From NCBI RefSeq assembly GCF_000765825.2, contig NZ_JRPE02000008.1, forward strand, positions 54,268-118,267: 64,000 bases of DNA, read 5' to 3'. Every line of letters begins with the position of its first letter. The stretch's first letter is position 1. Shown here piece by piece: positions 45,665 through 56,082 of the stretch. This DNA comes from Helicobacter magdeburgensis. Lineage in GTDB: Bacteria > Campylobacterota > Campylobacteria > Campylobacterales > Helicobacteraceae. The position numbers and the translations under genes are program-made. The notes under the pieces are model-generated. The model ran no database searches. It saw only the letters and a list, made by a program, of their open reading frames with translations, and was not told the DNA's origin.

Positions 45665-46900
45665 ATGCGACGCGTAGTAGTAACCGGTTTGGGAATGATT
45701 AACTCATTAGGCTTAAACAAAAGCGACTCTTTTAAGGCTATTGTAGAAGGAAAATGTGGAATTAAAAGAATTTCTTGCTTTGATGTAGAAAATTTTCCTG
45801 TAAAAATTGCTGGTGAAATTGTGGATTTCGACCCTGAAGAAGTCCTTGATCCTCGCGAAGTTAAAAAGGCAGACCGCTTTATCCAGCTTGGCTTAAAGGC
45901 AGCAAAAGAGGCAATGAATGAAAGTGGATTGCTTGAAAATGGCGTTATTAGCCCTGCTCTTGGAGAGCGATTTGGTGTGAGTTCGGCTGCTGGTATCGGC
46001 GGACTAGGGAATATTGAGAAAAACTCCATAGCTTGTGAGCAAAAGGGACCAAGACGCATTAATCCATTCTTTATCCCTTCAGCCCTTGTGAATATGCTTG
46101 GCGGATTTATCTCTATTGAATATGCACTTAAAGGACCAAACCTTGCAAGTGTTACAGCCTGTGCGGCAGGGACACACGCCATTATTGAAGCGGCAAAAAC
46201 CATTATGTTAAATGGTGCTGATGCGATGCTTGTCATCGGCTCTGAATCTTCAATCTGCCCCGTGGGTATCGGCGGATTTGCTGCGATGAAAGCCTTGAGT
46301 GATAGGAATGATGAACCACTTAAAGCCTCACGCCCATTTGATAAAGAACGCAATGGCTTTGTTATGGGGGAAGGTGCTGGGGCATTGGTGCTAGAAGAGT
46401 ATGAGAGTGCAAAAAAGCGTGGAGCTAAGATTTATGCCGAGCTTATCGGCTTTGGCGAAAGTGGCGATGCAAACCACATTACTACCCCAGCTCCCCAAGG
46501 CGAGGGGGCTTTGCGTGCGATGAAAGCCGCTCTTAAAATGGCAAATACTTCAGTGGATTATATCAACGCACACGGCACAAGCACAGCCTACAATGACTTG
46601 TATGAAACTATGGCACTCAAAGTTGCGTTTGGTGGCAAAGATTCTGTCCCACCGGTAAGCTCTACAAAGGGGCAGATTGGACATTGTCTAGGTGCAGCAG
46701 GTGCGATTGAAGCAGTTATTTCCATTATGGCTATGCAGGAAGGAATCTTGCCTCCAACAATCAATCAAGAAACTAAAGATCCCGAGTGCGACCTTGATTA
46801 TATCCCAAACACTGCACGACAAGCAAAAGTCAATGCAGTAATGAGTAACTCATTTGGCTTTGGCGGCACAAATGGTGTTGTCATATTTGGCAGAATCTAG
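45665..46900 (+). CDS. fabF: 3-oxoacyl-[ACP] synthase II
   Basis: FabF condenses malonyl-ACP with acyl-ACP. The 411-residue protein has RRVVVTGLGM at the start, the nucleophilic Cys in SVTACAAGTHAI (about 160-171), the two His in NAHGTSTAYND and GHCLGAAGAIEA, and GFGGTNG near the C-terminus. It lies between acpP and accA. Confidence 0.97.
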   Translation: MRRVVVTGLGMINSLGLNKSDSFKAIVEGKCGIKRISCFDVENFPVKIAGEIVDFDPEEVLDPREVKKADRFIQLGLKAAKEAMNESGLLENGVISPALGERFGVSSAAGIGGLGNIEKNSIACEQKGPRRINPFFIPSALVNMLGGFISIEYALKGPNLASVTACAAGTHAIIEAAKTIMLNGADAMLVIGSESSICPVGIGGFAAMKALSDRNDEPLKASRPFDKERNGFVMGEGAGALVLEEYESAKKRGAKIYAELIGFGESGDANHITTPAPQGEGALRAMKAALKMANTSVDYINAHGTSTAYNDLYETMALKVAFGGKDSVPPVSSTKGQIGHCLGAAGAIEAVISIMAMQEGILPPTINQETKDPECDLDYIPNTARQAKVNAVMSNSFGFGGTNGVVIFGRI

Positions 46901-46908
46901 GGTAAAAA

Positions 46909-47853
46909 ATGGCAATCTATCTTGATTTTGAGCAAAAGATTAAGAATCTCCAAGATGATATAGAGTCTGCTGTTGTTCATGGTGATAATGACGCAAGACT
47001 TATCCTTGAAAAAGAGCTTGAAAAAGAAGTATGCAGTGTGTATTCAAATATAAGCGATTATCAAAAGCTCCAGCTTGCTCGCCACCCAGATCGCCCTTAT
47101 GCTATGGACTATATTGAGCTGATTTGCAAAGACGCGTATGAAATTAACGGGGATAGGCATTTTAAAGATGATAAGGCGATTGTGTGTTTTATTGGTAAAA
47201 TTGGTGAGCAAACCGCAATGATTATCGGTGAAGAAAAAGGAAGAGGCACAAAAAATAAACTCGCAAGGAATTTTGGTATGCCAAGTCCTGAAGGCTACCG
47301 CAAAGCCTTGCGTGCCGCAAAACTTGCTGAAAAGTTTAATATCCCCATTTTAATGCTTGTAGATACACAAGGTGCATATCCCGGGCTTGGTGCTGAAGAG
47401 CGTGGGCAAAGTGAAGCCATAGCTAAGAATCTACAAGAATTTGCCAAGCTTAAAACCCCGACTATTGCTGTTGTGATTGGCGAGGGCGGAAGCGGTGGGG
47501 CATTAGCCATTGCTGTGGCTGATAAACTTGCGATGATGCAATATTCTGTCTTTAGCGTTATATCTCCAGAGGGCTGTGCGGCAATTTTGTGGAATGATCC
47601 TTCAAAAATAGAATCTGCTACAAAGGCACTTAAAATCACACCTATTGAGCTTAAAAAATGTGGGCTTATTGATGATGTGATAGATGAGCCACTTATCGGC
47701 GCACATAGAGATAAAGAAAATGCAGCTAAGGCTATTGAATCTTATTTTCTCAAATCGCTTGAAGAACTCTCACAAGATGATAAATATCTCTCTAAGCGTT
47801 ACAATAAGCTAATGAGCTATGGAGCTTTCACGCAAGAAACCACTACCCTTTAG
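46909..47853 (+). CDS. accA: Acetyl-CoA carboxylase carboxyltransferase subunit alpha
   Basis: AccA with AccD transfers the carboxyl group to acetyl-CoA, making malonyl-CoA. The 314-residue protein has [14 protein letters not shown] (about 55-68), [35 protein letters not shown] and [17 protein letters not shown], all family landmarks. It follows fabF by 8 bases and closes the fatty acid cluster. Confidence 0.97.
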   Translation: MAIYLDFEQKIKNLQDDIESAVVHGDNDARLILEKELEKEVCSVYSNISDYQKLQLARHPDRPYAMDYIELICKDAYEINGDRHFKDDKAIVCFIGKIGEQTAMIIGEEKGRGTKNKLARNFGMPSPEGYRKALRAAKLAEKFNIPILMLVDTQGAYPGLGAEERGQSEAIAKNLQEFAKLKTPTIAVVIGEGGSGGALAIAVADKLAMMQYSVFSVISPEGCAAILWNDPSKIESATKALKITPIELKKCGLIDDVIDEPLIGAHRDKENAAKAIESYFLKSLEELSQDDKYLSKRYNKLMSYGAFTQETTTL

Positions 47854-48023
47854 CTTTGTGCTTATCTAGCCCTGCATAGATTCTAAGCTTGTGGGTGGGG
47901 TATCAAAAGCTTCTTTGTCTTTTGCTTAGCTCCACACTAGGCATTTTGCCCCACACATTTACTTCCATTATATTTTTTGTGGCACAATCGCCACTTCCCT
48001 ACATTACTTTAAAGGAGCAAAAA

Positions 48024-48848
48024 ATGAAAAAATGGATTGTGGCATTCCTTGCTACTATGTGCGTGATTTGGCTAAGTGCGTGTGGTGATGACAAAGCTCA
48101 AGCCCAAACTTCAAGCGGTGTAGAGCAAATCAAACAAAATGGCGTGTTACGTGTGGGCGTATTTGGTGATAAGCCACCTTTTGGCTTTATTGATGAAAAT
48201 GGCAAAAATGCAGGATTTGACATTTATATCGCAAAAAGACTTGCTAAAGACTTGCTTGGCGATGAGAGTAAAATTGAGTTTATCCTAACTGAAGCGGCTT
48301 CACGCGTTGAGTTTTTACGCTCAAACAAAGTAGATATCATTATGGCAAACTTCACTCAAACTAAAGAGCGTGAAGAGGCGGTTGATTTTGCTAAGCCCTA
48401 TATGAAAGTCTCTCTTGGTGTTGTGTCCCCAAATGGCGAGATTCAAAGCGTTGAAGATCTAAAGGGAAAAAAACTTATTGTCAATAAAGGCACGACTGCA
48501 GATGTGTATTTTAGTAAAAATCACCCGGATATTGAGTTATTAAAATACGAACAAAACACTCAAGCTTTCCTTGCATTAAAGGATAAAAGGGGCGATGCGT
48601 TAGCACACGATAACACACTTGTCCTTGCGTGGGCTATGGAAAATCCGGGCTTTGGCGTTGGAATCCCAACACTTGGCGAAGAAGATGTCATTGCCCCTGC
48701 TGTGAAAAAGGATAATGTTGAGCTTAAAACTTGGCTTGATGAGGAAATCACAAAACTCACAAGTGAAGGCTTTATTAAAGAAGCTTATGATAAGACACTT
48801 GCCCCTATTTTTGGAGAAGAAAAAGCAGATTCTGTGATTTTTTTCTAA
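48024..48848 (+). CDS. Amino acid ABC transporter substrate-binding lipoprotein
   Basis: The 274-residue protein is a family 3 solute-binding protein, resembling the CjaA-type cysteine/polar amino acid receptors of Campylobacter and Helicobacter. It has a lipoprotein signal ending WLSAC (Cys20), then VLRVGVFGDKPPFGFIDENG and DIIMANFTQTKEREEAVDFA with the substrate Arg/Asp contacts. The start at 48024 follows AAAGGAGC. An in-frame start at 47889 is unlikely because it would put the signal peptide inside the protein. No permease or ATPase gene is adjacent. Confidence 0.9.
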   Translation: MKKWIVAFLATMCVIWLSACGDDKAQAQTSSGVEQIKQNGVLRVGVFGDKPPFGFIDENGKNAGFDIYIAKRLAKDLLGDESKIEFILTEAASRVEFLRSNKVDIIMANFTQTKEREEAVDFAKPYMKVSLGVVSPNGEIQSVEDLKGKKLIVNKGTTADVYFSKNHPDIELLKYEQNTQAFLALKDKRGDALAHDNTLVLAWAMENPGFGVGIPTLGEEDVIAPAVKKDNVELKTWLDEEITKLTSEGFIKEAYDKTLAPIFGEEKADSVIFF

Positions 48849-48855
48849 CTAATCT

Positions 48856-48886
48856 CTTAGGCTATGGACTTTACCCATAGCCTAAG
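48856..48886. terminator. Strong hairpin between convergent genes
   Basis: A perfect 12-bp stem (CTTAGGCTATGG 48856-48867, CCATAGCCTAAG 48875-48886) lies just after the binding-protein gene and before convergent prmC. It may serve both directions, although no T run follows. Confidence 0.6.
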
Positions 48887-48949
48887 CAACAGGCCTGGCA
48901 ACATTCCTACCCTCCCTCAAACAAACAACACACTAAGACTATGGCGATT

Positions 48950-49792
48950 TTAAAATCTGCACCAAAAGCCTCTGTCTAGTCCGCTTAAATCTTTGTAAAA
49001 CTCAATGTCTTTGGCGTTATGCTGGGCTAGAATCTGCTCTAGGGCGTTTTTTTGGTCATAGCCTATTTCACACAACAAAAAAGCTTTGCGATTTTTAGCC
49101 TCTACAATCAAGGCTTTGAGTATATCTAGCCCATCTTTTCCGCCAAAAAGGGCAATGCTAGGCTCATAAGTCAAAGGCAGACTGATAGGATAATCATCGC
49201 AAATATAAGGTGGATTGCTGATGATGAGTTCAATATCTTGCCACGAGCTTGGGAGTAAGGAGCAGTGTTGAAGTGTGATGTTAGAATCTGGGGCAAGGGA
49301 GTGAATATTTTTTTGCGTAACTTCTAGGGCTTTTTGGCTAATATCTGTGGCAAAAAAGCGACATTGCGGGTGTAAAAGTGAAAGTGTAATGCTTAGAATA
49401 CCCGAGCCTATGCCGACTTCGGCAATGGATTCTATCTTTTGCTCTATTATAAGCTTACTGCCTTTTTGGATAAGAATCTCACTCTCTGGTCGTGGAATCA
49501 GCACGGATTCATTGACATAAAAAGTATGCTCATAAAAACTCGCACTTTGGGTAAGGTATTCAATAGGTTTGCCTTTGGTTCGTTTTTCAACAAGGGATAG
49601 AAAATGCTTAGCTTGAGTAGGATTCACACTTTGGGTGCTATGTGTATGGAGATAGACACGCTCCACTTTAAGCACAAAGCTAAGCAAAAGCTCACTTTCA
49701 AATCGTGGCTTAAGATGTAAAGATTGCGCTACTTGTGAGAGTGTGGAAGTAGCAGAATCTAAAAGGGCTTTAATGTTGTAAGTCATAATCAA
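48950..49792 (-). CDS. prmC: Peptide chain release factor N5-glutamine methyltransferase
   Basis: PrmC (HemK) methylates the GGQ glutamine of release factors. The 280-residue protein has a helical N-terminal domain (about 1-75), PIEYLTQSASFYEHTFYVNESVLIPRPESE (seen as VLIPRPESE), the SAM motif IAEVGIGSGILSITLSL and the catalytic NPPY in IISNPPYICD. The start overlaps the end of the M48 protease gene by 23 bases. An internal ATG 6 bases later is an alternative. Confidence 0.93.
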   Translation of the reverse strand: MIMTYNIKALLDSATSTLSQVAQSLHLKPRFESELLLSFVLKVERVYLHTHSTQSVNPTQAKHFLSLVEKRTKGKPIEYLTQSASFYEHTFYVNESVLIPRPESEILIQKGSKLIIEQKIESIAEVGIGSGILSITLSLLHPQCRFFATDISQKALEVTQKNIHSLAPDSNITLQHCSLLPSSWQDIELIISNPPYICDDYPISLPLTYEPSIALFGGKDGLDILKALIVEAKNRKAFLLCEIGYDQKNALEQILAQHNAKDIEFYKDLSGLDRGFWCRF

Positions 49793-50990
49793 GGGCTTTT
49801 AGCCTTTGTAAAAGTGGCGGGTGCGTGTAATAAAAGAAAATATAGGCTGGGTGGGAGCTAGGGAAGCTTTTATTTTCATTCACTAATCGCACAAGGGCGT
49901 TAGCAAGGCAGTTTTTGCTTGAGAGACTAGCACCAAACTCATCAGCCTTATACTCCGCTTTGCGACTAAAATATCCCATAATGGGCAAAAAGAAAAAGGC
50001 AATCATCGGCGAGATAAGCAGCATAATCAGTAGCACTCCTGCTCCATTTTGAGCTAAACCTAAGGTGTTAAACAGACTTTCTGGCAAATGCCCCACGATG
50101 AAAAATAGCACAAAAAGCATACAGGACATAAGAATAATGTTTTTAAGAATATCTTTGTGCTTAAAATGCCCTAGCTCGTGTCCAAGTATGGCTATAAGCC
50201 CATCGGCACTGATTTTATCAAGCAGTGTGTCAAAAAGCACCACGCGTTTGCTTTTGCCAAGCCCCCCAAAATATGCATTCAATCGTCCATCTCGCCTTGA
50301 AGCGTCAATGACAAAGATTCCATTGCTCTTAAAGCCGATGGTATTCATTAAAGATTCTATACGGGATTTGAGATTTTCATCATTAAGCGGGGTAAATTTA
50401 TTAAATAAAGGTGCGATGAGTGTGGGATAAATGAGATTTGCTAAAATCACAACACCAAGTAAAGCTAAAAAGCCTACAAACCACCATAATGCGACATTTT
50501 CAATAATAAACACAAGCAAACACACAATAATCCCGCCAATGACTATACTTAAAGCTAGGCTTTTAAGTGTGTCAATGATAAATAGGCTAGGTGTTTGCTT
50601 AGAAAATCCAAACTTCTTATCAAGGAAAAAAGTCTTATAGATTGAAAAAGGCATTTCAATAATACTGCCAATAATCACAAAGCCCAACACAAGGGCAATC
50701 TCACGCCACAAGGGCGAAAAAGCCCCAAGTGTGCCCTCAAGCCATAGTGATAAAAAATGTAGCCCAAAAATAACCCACAGGCTAAAGGTTAGAATCTCAA
50801 AAAGATGTGTCAAAATATCTAATCGCAATGAGGCGATAGCATAATCCCCGGCTTGCTTATAGTCTTCGGATTCAAGTAAAATAGCTGGTTTTTGTAACTC
50901 TAGCTTAATATGTTTAATTTGTAAAAATGCTAGAATAATGCTTGGCAGAGCATAAAGACAGATAAATAAACAAATAAAAGCAGTAAGCAT
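49770..50990 (-). CDS. M48 family (Ste24-type) membrane metalloprotease
   Basis: The 406-residue protein is a multi-helix zinc protease of the Ste24/CAAX-protease-1 type. The zinc motif HELGHFKH begins at residue 271, and RKAEYKADEFGASL near 335 gives the third ligand Glu. VFLDTLLDKIS-like and DASRRDGRLNAYFGGLGKSKRVVLFDTLL (seen as RRDGRLNAYFGG) are also family-typical. The start at 50990 follows AGGAGATTTT. A longer in-frame start at 51071 lacks support. It probably acts in membrane protein quality control. Confidence 0.9.
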   Translation of the reverse strand: MLTAFICLFICLYALPSIILAFLQIKHIKLELQKPAILLESEDYKQAGDYAIASLRLDILTHLFEILTFSLWVIFGLHFLSLWLEGTLGAFSPLWREIALVLGFVIIGSIIEMPFSIYKTFFLDKKFGFSKQTPSLFIIDTLKSLALSIVIGGIIVCLLVFIIENVALWWFVGFLALLGVVILANLIYPTLIAPLFNKFTPLNDENLKSRIESLMNTIGFKSNGIFVIDASRRDGRLNAYFGGLGKSKRVVLFDTLLDKISADGLIAILGHELGHFKHKDILKNIILMSCMLFVLFFIVGHLPESLFNTLGLAQNGAGVLLIMLLISPMIAFFFLPIMGYFSRKAEYKADEFGASLSSKNCLANALVRLVNENKSFPSSHPAYIFFYYTHPPLLQRLKALDYDLQH

Positions 50991-51119
50991 AAAATCTCCT
51001 TTGTGAAATAAACACGCACAATCATAAGTGAGAAAATACAAAAAAAGGTAAATTAACAAGCTTTTAACCACTGATTTATTATGATTGCACCAAAATTTTA
51101 AAACTAAGGCGGTTATATT

Positions 51120-52742
51120 ATGGCTGTGAAATATATTTTTGTAACAGGCGGTGTGTTAAGCTCTCTTGGCAAGGGCATTACCTCTTCATCAATAGCGACA
51201 TTACTTCAACATAGCGGATTTGATGTGTCAATTCTAAAGATTGACCCCTATATCAATGTGGATCCGGGCACGATGAGTCCGCTAGAACACGGCGAAGTGT
51301 TTGTAACCTGCGATGGTGCGGAGACGGACTTAGACATTGGGCATTATGAGCGATTTTTGAATAAAGATTTTCATAAGACAAATAACTTTACAACCGGGCA
51401 AGTCTATATGTCTGTAATTGAAAATGAACGCAAAGGCAAGTATCTAGGCAAGACTATTCAAATCGTGCCACATATCGTTGATGAGATAAAATCTCGCATT
51501 AAACTCGCTGGAGAAGGGAGTGAGTTTCTCATTGTGGAGCTTGGCGGGACAGTTGGCGATATTGAGGGAATGCCTTATCTTGAGGCGATGCGGCAGATGA
51601 AGCACGAGCTAGGCAGCAAGCAAGTTATTTCCATACACGTAACACTTATTCCCCTTGTGCGTGCGGCTGGGGAGCTAAAGACAAAGCCCACGCAACATTC
51701 CGTCCAAGAGCTAAGACGCATAGGCATTTCACCACAGATTCTCGTAGCACGATGTGAAAGAAGCCTTGATAAAGAGCTAAAAAGAAAGCTTGCAATGAGC
51801 TGTGATGTAGATGATGATAGCGTGATTGTGGCTGAAGATACGGAGAGCATTTATAAATGTCCTTTAAATTTTTTAGATGAAGGGATTCTTACACCTATCG
51901 CAAGGCATTTGGAGTTAAAAGAATTAAAGCCAAAAATGGATAATTGGGATATGCTCGTTAAAAAAATCATCGCACCCAAATCAAGCGTAACCATTGGCTT
52001 TGTGGGTAAATATTTAAGCCTAAAAGAATCGTATAAATCTTTGATTGAATCGCTTATCCACGCCGGAGCAAATACGGACACAAAGGTTAATATCAAGTGG
52101 ATAGATAGTGAATCTGTGGAGGAAAACCCTGCCTTGCTTTATGATGTAGATTCTATTTTAGTGCCCGGTGGCTTTGGGGAAAGGGGGATTCAAGGTAAGC
52201 TAGAGGCAATACGCTATGCAAGGGAAAAAAAGATTCCATTTCTTGGAATCTGCCTTGGAATGCAGCTTTCACTCATTGAGTTTGCGAGAAATGTGCTTGG
52301 GATTAAGGAGGCAGATTCAGTGGAGTTTAATCCGCAGAGCAAAGAGCCTATTATATATTTGATAGAGGATTTTATTGACACACAGGGCAAGAAGCAATTA
52401 AGGACGCATACTTCGCCAATGGGGGGGACTATGCGACTAGGCGAGTATGAATGCCATATCAAAAAAGGCACAAAGCTCTATGAAGCTTATGGGCAAAAAA
52501 GTCTTATTAAAGAGCGTCATCGCCATAGATATGAGGCAAATCCAAAGTATAGAGAGCTTTTTGCTAATAATGGTATGATAATTAGCGGAGAGTGCAATGG
52601 ACTTATAGAATCTATTGAGCTAGAAAATCATCCGTGGTTTGTAGCCGTGCAGTTCCACCCGGAATTTACTTCAAGGCTACAGAATCCAAACCCGATTATT
52701 TTAGCATTTGTTAAGCAGACATTAGCTCATAAAAAGCAGTAG
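51120..52742 (+). CDS. pyrG: CTP synthase
   Basis: PyrG aminates UTP to CTP using glutamine. The 540-residue protein has the N-terminal synthetase domain ([15 protein letters not shown] about 9-23, [20 protein letters not shown] seen as [18 protein letters not shown]) and the C-terminal glutamine amidotransferase domain with [12 protein letters not shown] (nucleophilic Cys) and QFHPEFTSR (His/Glu). The G7 at 52431-52437 lies in the conserved MGGTMR segment. Confidence 0.97.
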   Translation: MAVKYIFVTGGVLSSLGKGITSSSIATLLQHSGFDVSILKIDPYINVDPGTMSPLEHGEVFVTCDGAETDLDIGHYERFLNKDFHKTNNFTTGQVYMSVIENERKGKYLGKTIQIVPHIVDEIKSRIKLAGEGSEFLIVELGGTVGDIEGMPYLEAMRQMKHELGSKQVISIHVTLIPLVRAAGELKTKPTQHSVQELRRIGISPQILVARCERSLDKELKRKLAMSCDVDDDSVIVAEDTESIYKCPLNFLDEGILTPIARHLELKELKPKMDNWDMLVKKIIAPKSSVTIGFVGKYLSLKESYKSLIESLIHAGANTDTKVNIKWIDSESVEENPALLYDVDSILVPGGFGERGIQGKLEAIRYAREKKIPFLGICLGMQLSLIEFARNVLGIKEADSVEFNPQSKEPIIYLIEDFIDTQGKKQLRTHTSPMGGTMRLGEYECHIKKGTKLYEAYGQKSLIKERHRHRYEANPKYRELFANNGMIISGECNGLIESIELENHPWFVAVQFHPEFTSRLQNPNPIILAFVKQTLAHKKQ

Positions 52743-52761
52743 TGTTGGGCTTTAGTTTGCT

Positions 52762-54354
52762 ATGAGAAAAGATGAATGTAAAAGCCACACAAAACAAGAT
52801 ATTCTTCATTTTCTACAATCTCGTGATCTTGAGTGTGGTATCCACACTTTACAAGATTTACCTATGCCACAAAGTCTAAACCATATTGAATCTGGAGCAA
52901 AAATCATCACTCAAGCTATGGAAAGAAATAAGGAGATTCTTGTCGTTGGGGATTATGACGCAGATGGTGTGTGTGCAAGTGCGATTATGAGTGCTTTTTT
53001 TAAGGCGTTAGGGTATCAGCATTTTAGACTTATTATTCCACATCGCTTTGAAGATGGCTATGGCGTGAGTGCCGCTCTTTTAGAAAAGAACGCTAAAAAT
53101 GCCGTTGTGGTTGTGAGTGTAGATAATGGCATTACCGCATTTTGTGCAGGGCAGTGGTGCAAGGCAAAGGGCATTCCTTTTATCATCACAGATCATCACA
53201 CACCCACAGATACGCTTCCACAGGCAGATGTCATCATTAATCCAATGCTGCAAGATTCTACTTTTATCCAAAAAAGCATTTGTGGAGCAGTGGTGGCGTG
53301 GTATTTTTGTGCGGCGATAAAGCAAAATCTCAAAGCAAATATTGATATGGGAATGTTTTTAGAATATCTTGCCATTGCCACAATTGCCGATGTTATGCCC
53401 CTTACAGGGATAAATCGCATTCTTGTGAAAAAGGGCTTAGAATCGCTTAATCACTCTTCTAGTGTGCTTGCCACACTTTTGCGTGAGAGTTTTGCTAGAT
53501 TCAAAAAGCCCATAACCGCAGAGAATCTTGCCTTTGATTTTATTCCATTGCTGAATTGTGCTGGGCGTATGGAGAGTGCAAATAAGGCGTTAGAGCTTTT
53601 GCTTAGTCCTAATCTGGCTCAGGCTACACGCATTTACACAGAGCTACAAAGTCTCAATAATAAACGCAAAGAGATTCAGCAAGACATTCTCCAAAAGGCA
53701 CAGGAAAATATTATCCAAACAGATGATTTTGTCCTAAGCTATGGGGAATCTTGGCACGAGGGGGTGCTTGGCATTGTGGCGGCTCATCTTGCTAGAATCT
53801 ACAAAAAAAGTGCTTTTGTGTTGAGCCAAAATGCTGATGTGCTAAAGGGGAGCGGACGCTCTTACGGCGTGGCAAATTTGATTGCAAGTATCACGCCATT
53901 GCAAAAATATTGCCTTTCTCTTGGCGGACATAGTGGGGCAGTGGGGCTAAGTTTAGAATCTTGTCAGCTTGGGACATTGATAGAAAAATTGCAGGAAACT
54001 ATGGTGTATGGAGAATGCGATGAAAATGAGACATTTTTCACACTTGGGGTGGAAAGCGTTGATATGGAGCTTTTTGAGATTTTAGAATCTTTTGAGCCTT
54101 TTGGGGAGGGGAATCCTAAGCCTACATTTTTGCTGGAAAATCTTACCATACAGGAGATAAAGCCACTAGGCAGGGAAAATAAACATTTTGAATATACTTT
54201 GGCAGATTCTAATGGAGTGTGTTTGGTGGGGTTAGAGTTTTTAGCACCAACTAGGCGGGAAGTGGGACAGTGTGTGGATATACACATTGAGCTTATGCGT
54301 GATTATTATAAGAACTGCATTAAAGCAAAAATCCTTGAAGTCTTCCCAAGATAA
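52762..54354 (+). CDS. recJ: Single-stranded-DNA exonuclease RecJ
   Basis: RecJ is a 5'-3' single-strand exonuclease in repair and recombination. The 530-residue protein has the DHH phosphoesterase motifs VVGDYDADGVCA (about 61-72), SVDNGITA, ITDHHTPTDTLP (about 137-148) and AIATIADVMPL, and the DHHA1 motif GGHSGAVGLSL near 393-403. It follows pyrG by 19 bases. Confidence 0.95.
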   Translation: MRKDECKSHTKQDILHFLQSRDLECGIHTLQDLPMPQSLNHIESGAKIITQAMERNKEILVVGDYDADGVCASAIMSAFFKALGYQHFRLIIPHRFEDGYGVSAALLEKNAKNAVVVVSVDNGITAFCAGQWCKAKGIPFIITDHHTPTDTLPQADVIINPMLQDSTFIQKSICGAVVAWYFCAAIKQNLKANIDMGMFLEYLAIATIADVMPLTGINRILVKKGLESLNHSSSVLATLLRESFARFKKPITAENLAFDFIPLLNCAGRMESANKALELLLSPNLAQATRIYTELQSLNNKRKEIQQDILQKAQENIIQTDDFVLSYGESWHEGVLGIVAAHLARIYKKSAFVLSQNADVLKGSGRSYGVANLIASITPLQKYCLSLGGHSGAVGLSLESCQLGTLIEKLQETMVYGECDENETFFTLGVESVDMELFEILESFEPFGEGNPKPTFLLENLTIQEIKPLGRENKHFEYTLADSNGVCLVGLEFLAPTRREVGQCVDIHIELMRDYYKNCIKAKILEVFPR

Positions 54355-54536
54355 TTTTATCCCCAAACCATACAAGAGTAAAAGGTATTCTAAGCTTTGC
54401 ATATCTACAAATGCGAGAATATTTTACTCGCACAAAATCATAATATTGCTTTAGATTCTATGATGGATACTTCACTTTGCTTGGTATTGCTTGTTTGTAT
54501 GCTCTATACAATCTAGATAAATATACTGCACCTTGC

Positions 54537-55301
54537 CTAACACTTCAATCTCCCCTTACTAAAGTCAATTAAGTCCTGCACGCTTTTGACATTTAAAGGC
54601 AGCATACTTAGGGCGATTTCAAAGATTCTAAAACTTGTGAGTGCATCAGCATAGGCACGATGGCTCATAGCGGTATTGATACCCAAAAATTCATTCAAAT
54701 ACGACAGGGCATAACGCTTTGAAAGAATGGTTTTTTTAGCTAAATCAATCGTGCAAAGCTTAGGATTAAGCAATCCAAAAAGCCCATTTTGTCGCAAATG
54801 ATAATCTAAAAAGCTAAAATCAAAATTCACATTATGGGCTACAAACACACCACTACCCAAAAACTCCCTAAAAGCCCTTAGCACTTCTTTACTTTGTGGG
54901 GCATTTTGTATATCTTCTTGCCGTATGCCTGTTAGCTCTGTGATATTTTCAGGCACAAAGGGGGCATACACATAGCTTTCAAAGCTTTCTAGAATCTGCG
55001 AATTTTTCACTCTCAATGCACCAATCTCTATAATCTCACTGCTTTGGGGCTTTGCACCATTTGTTTCAATATCCACAAAGACAAATTCCCCCTCCTGCCA
55101 CGCTTGAAAAAATGTCGCTAAAGCAAAGCACAATTCCCCATTTTGCTTTTCTATGTGCAATGCCCCACCAGCACCTTTGAGTAGCTCTATTTCAGAATCC
55201 ACATCGGCATATAATCCACCTATATTTTTTACATACATATAAAACTGCTTCTCACTCATCGGGGCTTGTCGCAGTTTTTCAAAAAGTTGCGTGTAAGTCA
55301 T
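54537..55301 (-). CDS. DnaQ-like 3'-5' exonuclease
   Basis: The 254-residue protein carries a DEDDh exonuclease domain (about 74-240) with FVDIETNGAKP (first Asp/Glu), FVAHNVNFDFSFLD (second Asp) and MSHRAYADALTSF (His and last Asp). The N-terminal 70 residues are an extra helical region of unknown role. It may be the proofreading epsilon subunit of DNA polymerase III or a related nuclease. It lies 26 bases downstream of rpe on the minus strand. The gap on its 3' side (54355-54536) to recJ shows nothing I can identify. Confidence 0.85.
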   Translation of the reverse strand: MTYTQLFEKLRQAPMSEKQFYMYVKNIGGLYADVDSEIELLKGAGGALHIEKQNGELCFALATFFQAWQEGEFVFVDIETNGAKPQSSEIIEIGALRVKNSQILESFESYVYAPFVPENITELTGIRQEDIQNAPQSKEVLRAFREFLGSGVFVAHNVNFDFSFLDYHLRQNGLFGLLNPKLCTIDLAKKTILSKRYALSYLNEFLGINTAMSHRAYADALTSFRIFEIALSMLPLNVKSVQDLIDFSKGRLKC

Positions 55302-55327
55302 TGAAGCACAATTAACGCAGAGCAGAT

Positions 55328-56002
55328 TTATCGCAAAGATAATATGGCTTGTCTATAATCATTTGAGCCAAAGATATAGCTCCCAGCCACCACCATATCA
55401 ATCCCCGCATTTTTTAAATCCATAATATTTTTATCACTTACCCCCCCATCAATCTCTAAAAGGCAGTTAGGATTGAGCCTATCGCGGAGTTGTTTAAGAT
55501 TTTTTAATTTTTTAAGAGAGCTAGGGATAAAGCTCTGTCCGCCAAAACCCGGATTCACACTCATAAGCAGCACCAAATCAATATCAGGCAAAATATATTC
55601 TAAATCCTGCTCGTTTGTATGGGGGTTTAGCACCACACCAGCTTTAATGCCTAAATCCTTAATCTGCCAAATAGTGCGATGCAAATGCTGCACTTCTTCA
55701 ATATGCACACTCATAAAAGCTGGTTTCAACGGAGCAAATAGCTCCACAAAAAATGGCACATTTTTTACCATAAGATGAATATCTAGTGGCTTACTTGAAG
55801 TCTCTGCAATGCTTTTAACAATCATAGGTCCCATAGTGAGATTTGGCACAAAATGCCCATCCATCACATCAATATGCACATAATCACACTCCGCATCACA
55901 TATTGCCCTAACCTCTTCACCAAGCCTTGAAAAATCTGCTGACAGCACACTTGGGGCGACCAGAATCTTTTTATGTTGCTCTTTACTTCCCTTTGTTTGC
56001 AT
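55328..56002 (-). CDS. rpe: Ribulose-phosphate 3-epimerase
   Basis: Rpe interconverts ribulose 5-phosphate and xylulose 5-phosphate. The 224-residue TIM barrel has APSVLSADFSRLGEEV (about 12-27), DYVHIDVMDGHFVPNLTMGP, DIHLMV, LVLLMSVNPGFGGQSFIP and EIDGGVSDKN, with the metal-binding His and Asp residues. A C7 on the plus strand (55441-55447) encodes part of the DGGV segment. Confidence 0.96.
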   Translation of the reverse strand: MQTKGSKEQHKKILVAPSVLSADFSRLGEEVRAICDAECDYVHIDVMDGHFVPNLTMGPMIVKSIAETSSKPLDIHLMVKNVPFFVELFAPLKPAFMSVHIEEVQHLHRTIWQIKDLGIKAGVVLNPHTNEQDLEYILPDIDLVLLMSVNPGFGGQSFIPSSLKKLKNLKQLRDRLNPNCLLEIDGGVSDKNIMDLKNAGIDMVVAGSYIFGSNDYRQAILSLR

Positions 56003-56040
56003 CTCTATCCTTATAACTTAAATATTAAAATCTTTGTGCT

Positions 56041-56046
56041 ATTGTA
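56041..56046 (-). promoter_or_regulatory. Probable rpe -10 box
   Basis: On the minus strand TGTGTTACAATAGC contains an extended -10 (TGTTACAAT), 39-44 bases before the rpe ATG. Confidence 0.4.
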
Positions 56047-56082
56047 ACACATTCAAACTCGCTTACACTTTAAGGATATAGA

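Noticed and set aside
45646..46353. Open frame of 235 codons on the minus strand across fabF
   Set aside because: It lies entirely opposite a clear fabF gene, has no ribosome site or known motif, and its composition is what the opposite strand of a coding gene gives.
52431..52437. G7 run in pyrG as a contingency tract
   Set aside because: It encodes a conserved Gly-Gly segment in an essential gene and is too short to slip often.
55441..55447. C7 run in rpe as a contingency tract
   Set aside because: It encodes the conserved DGGV segment and is short.
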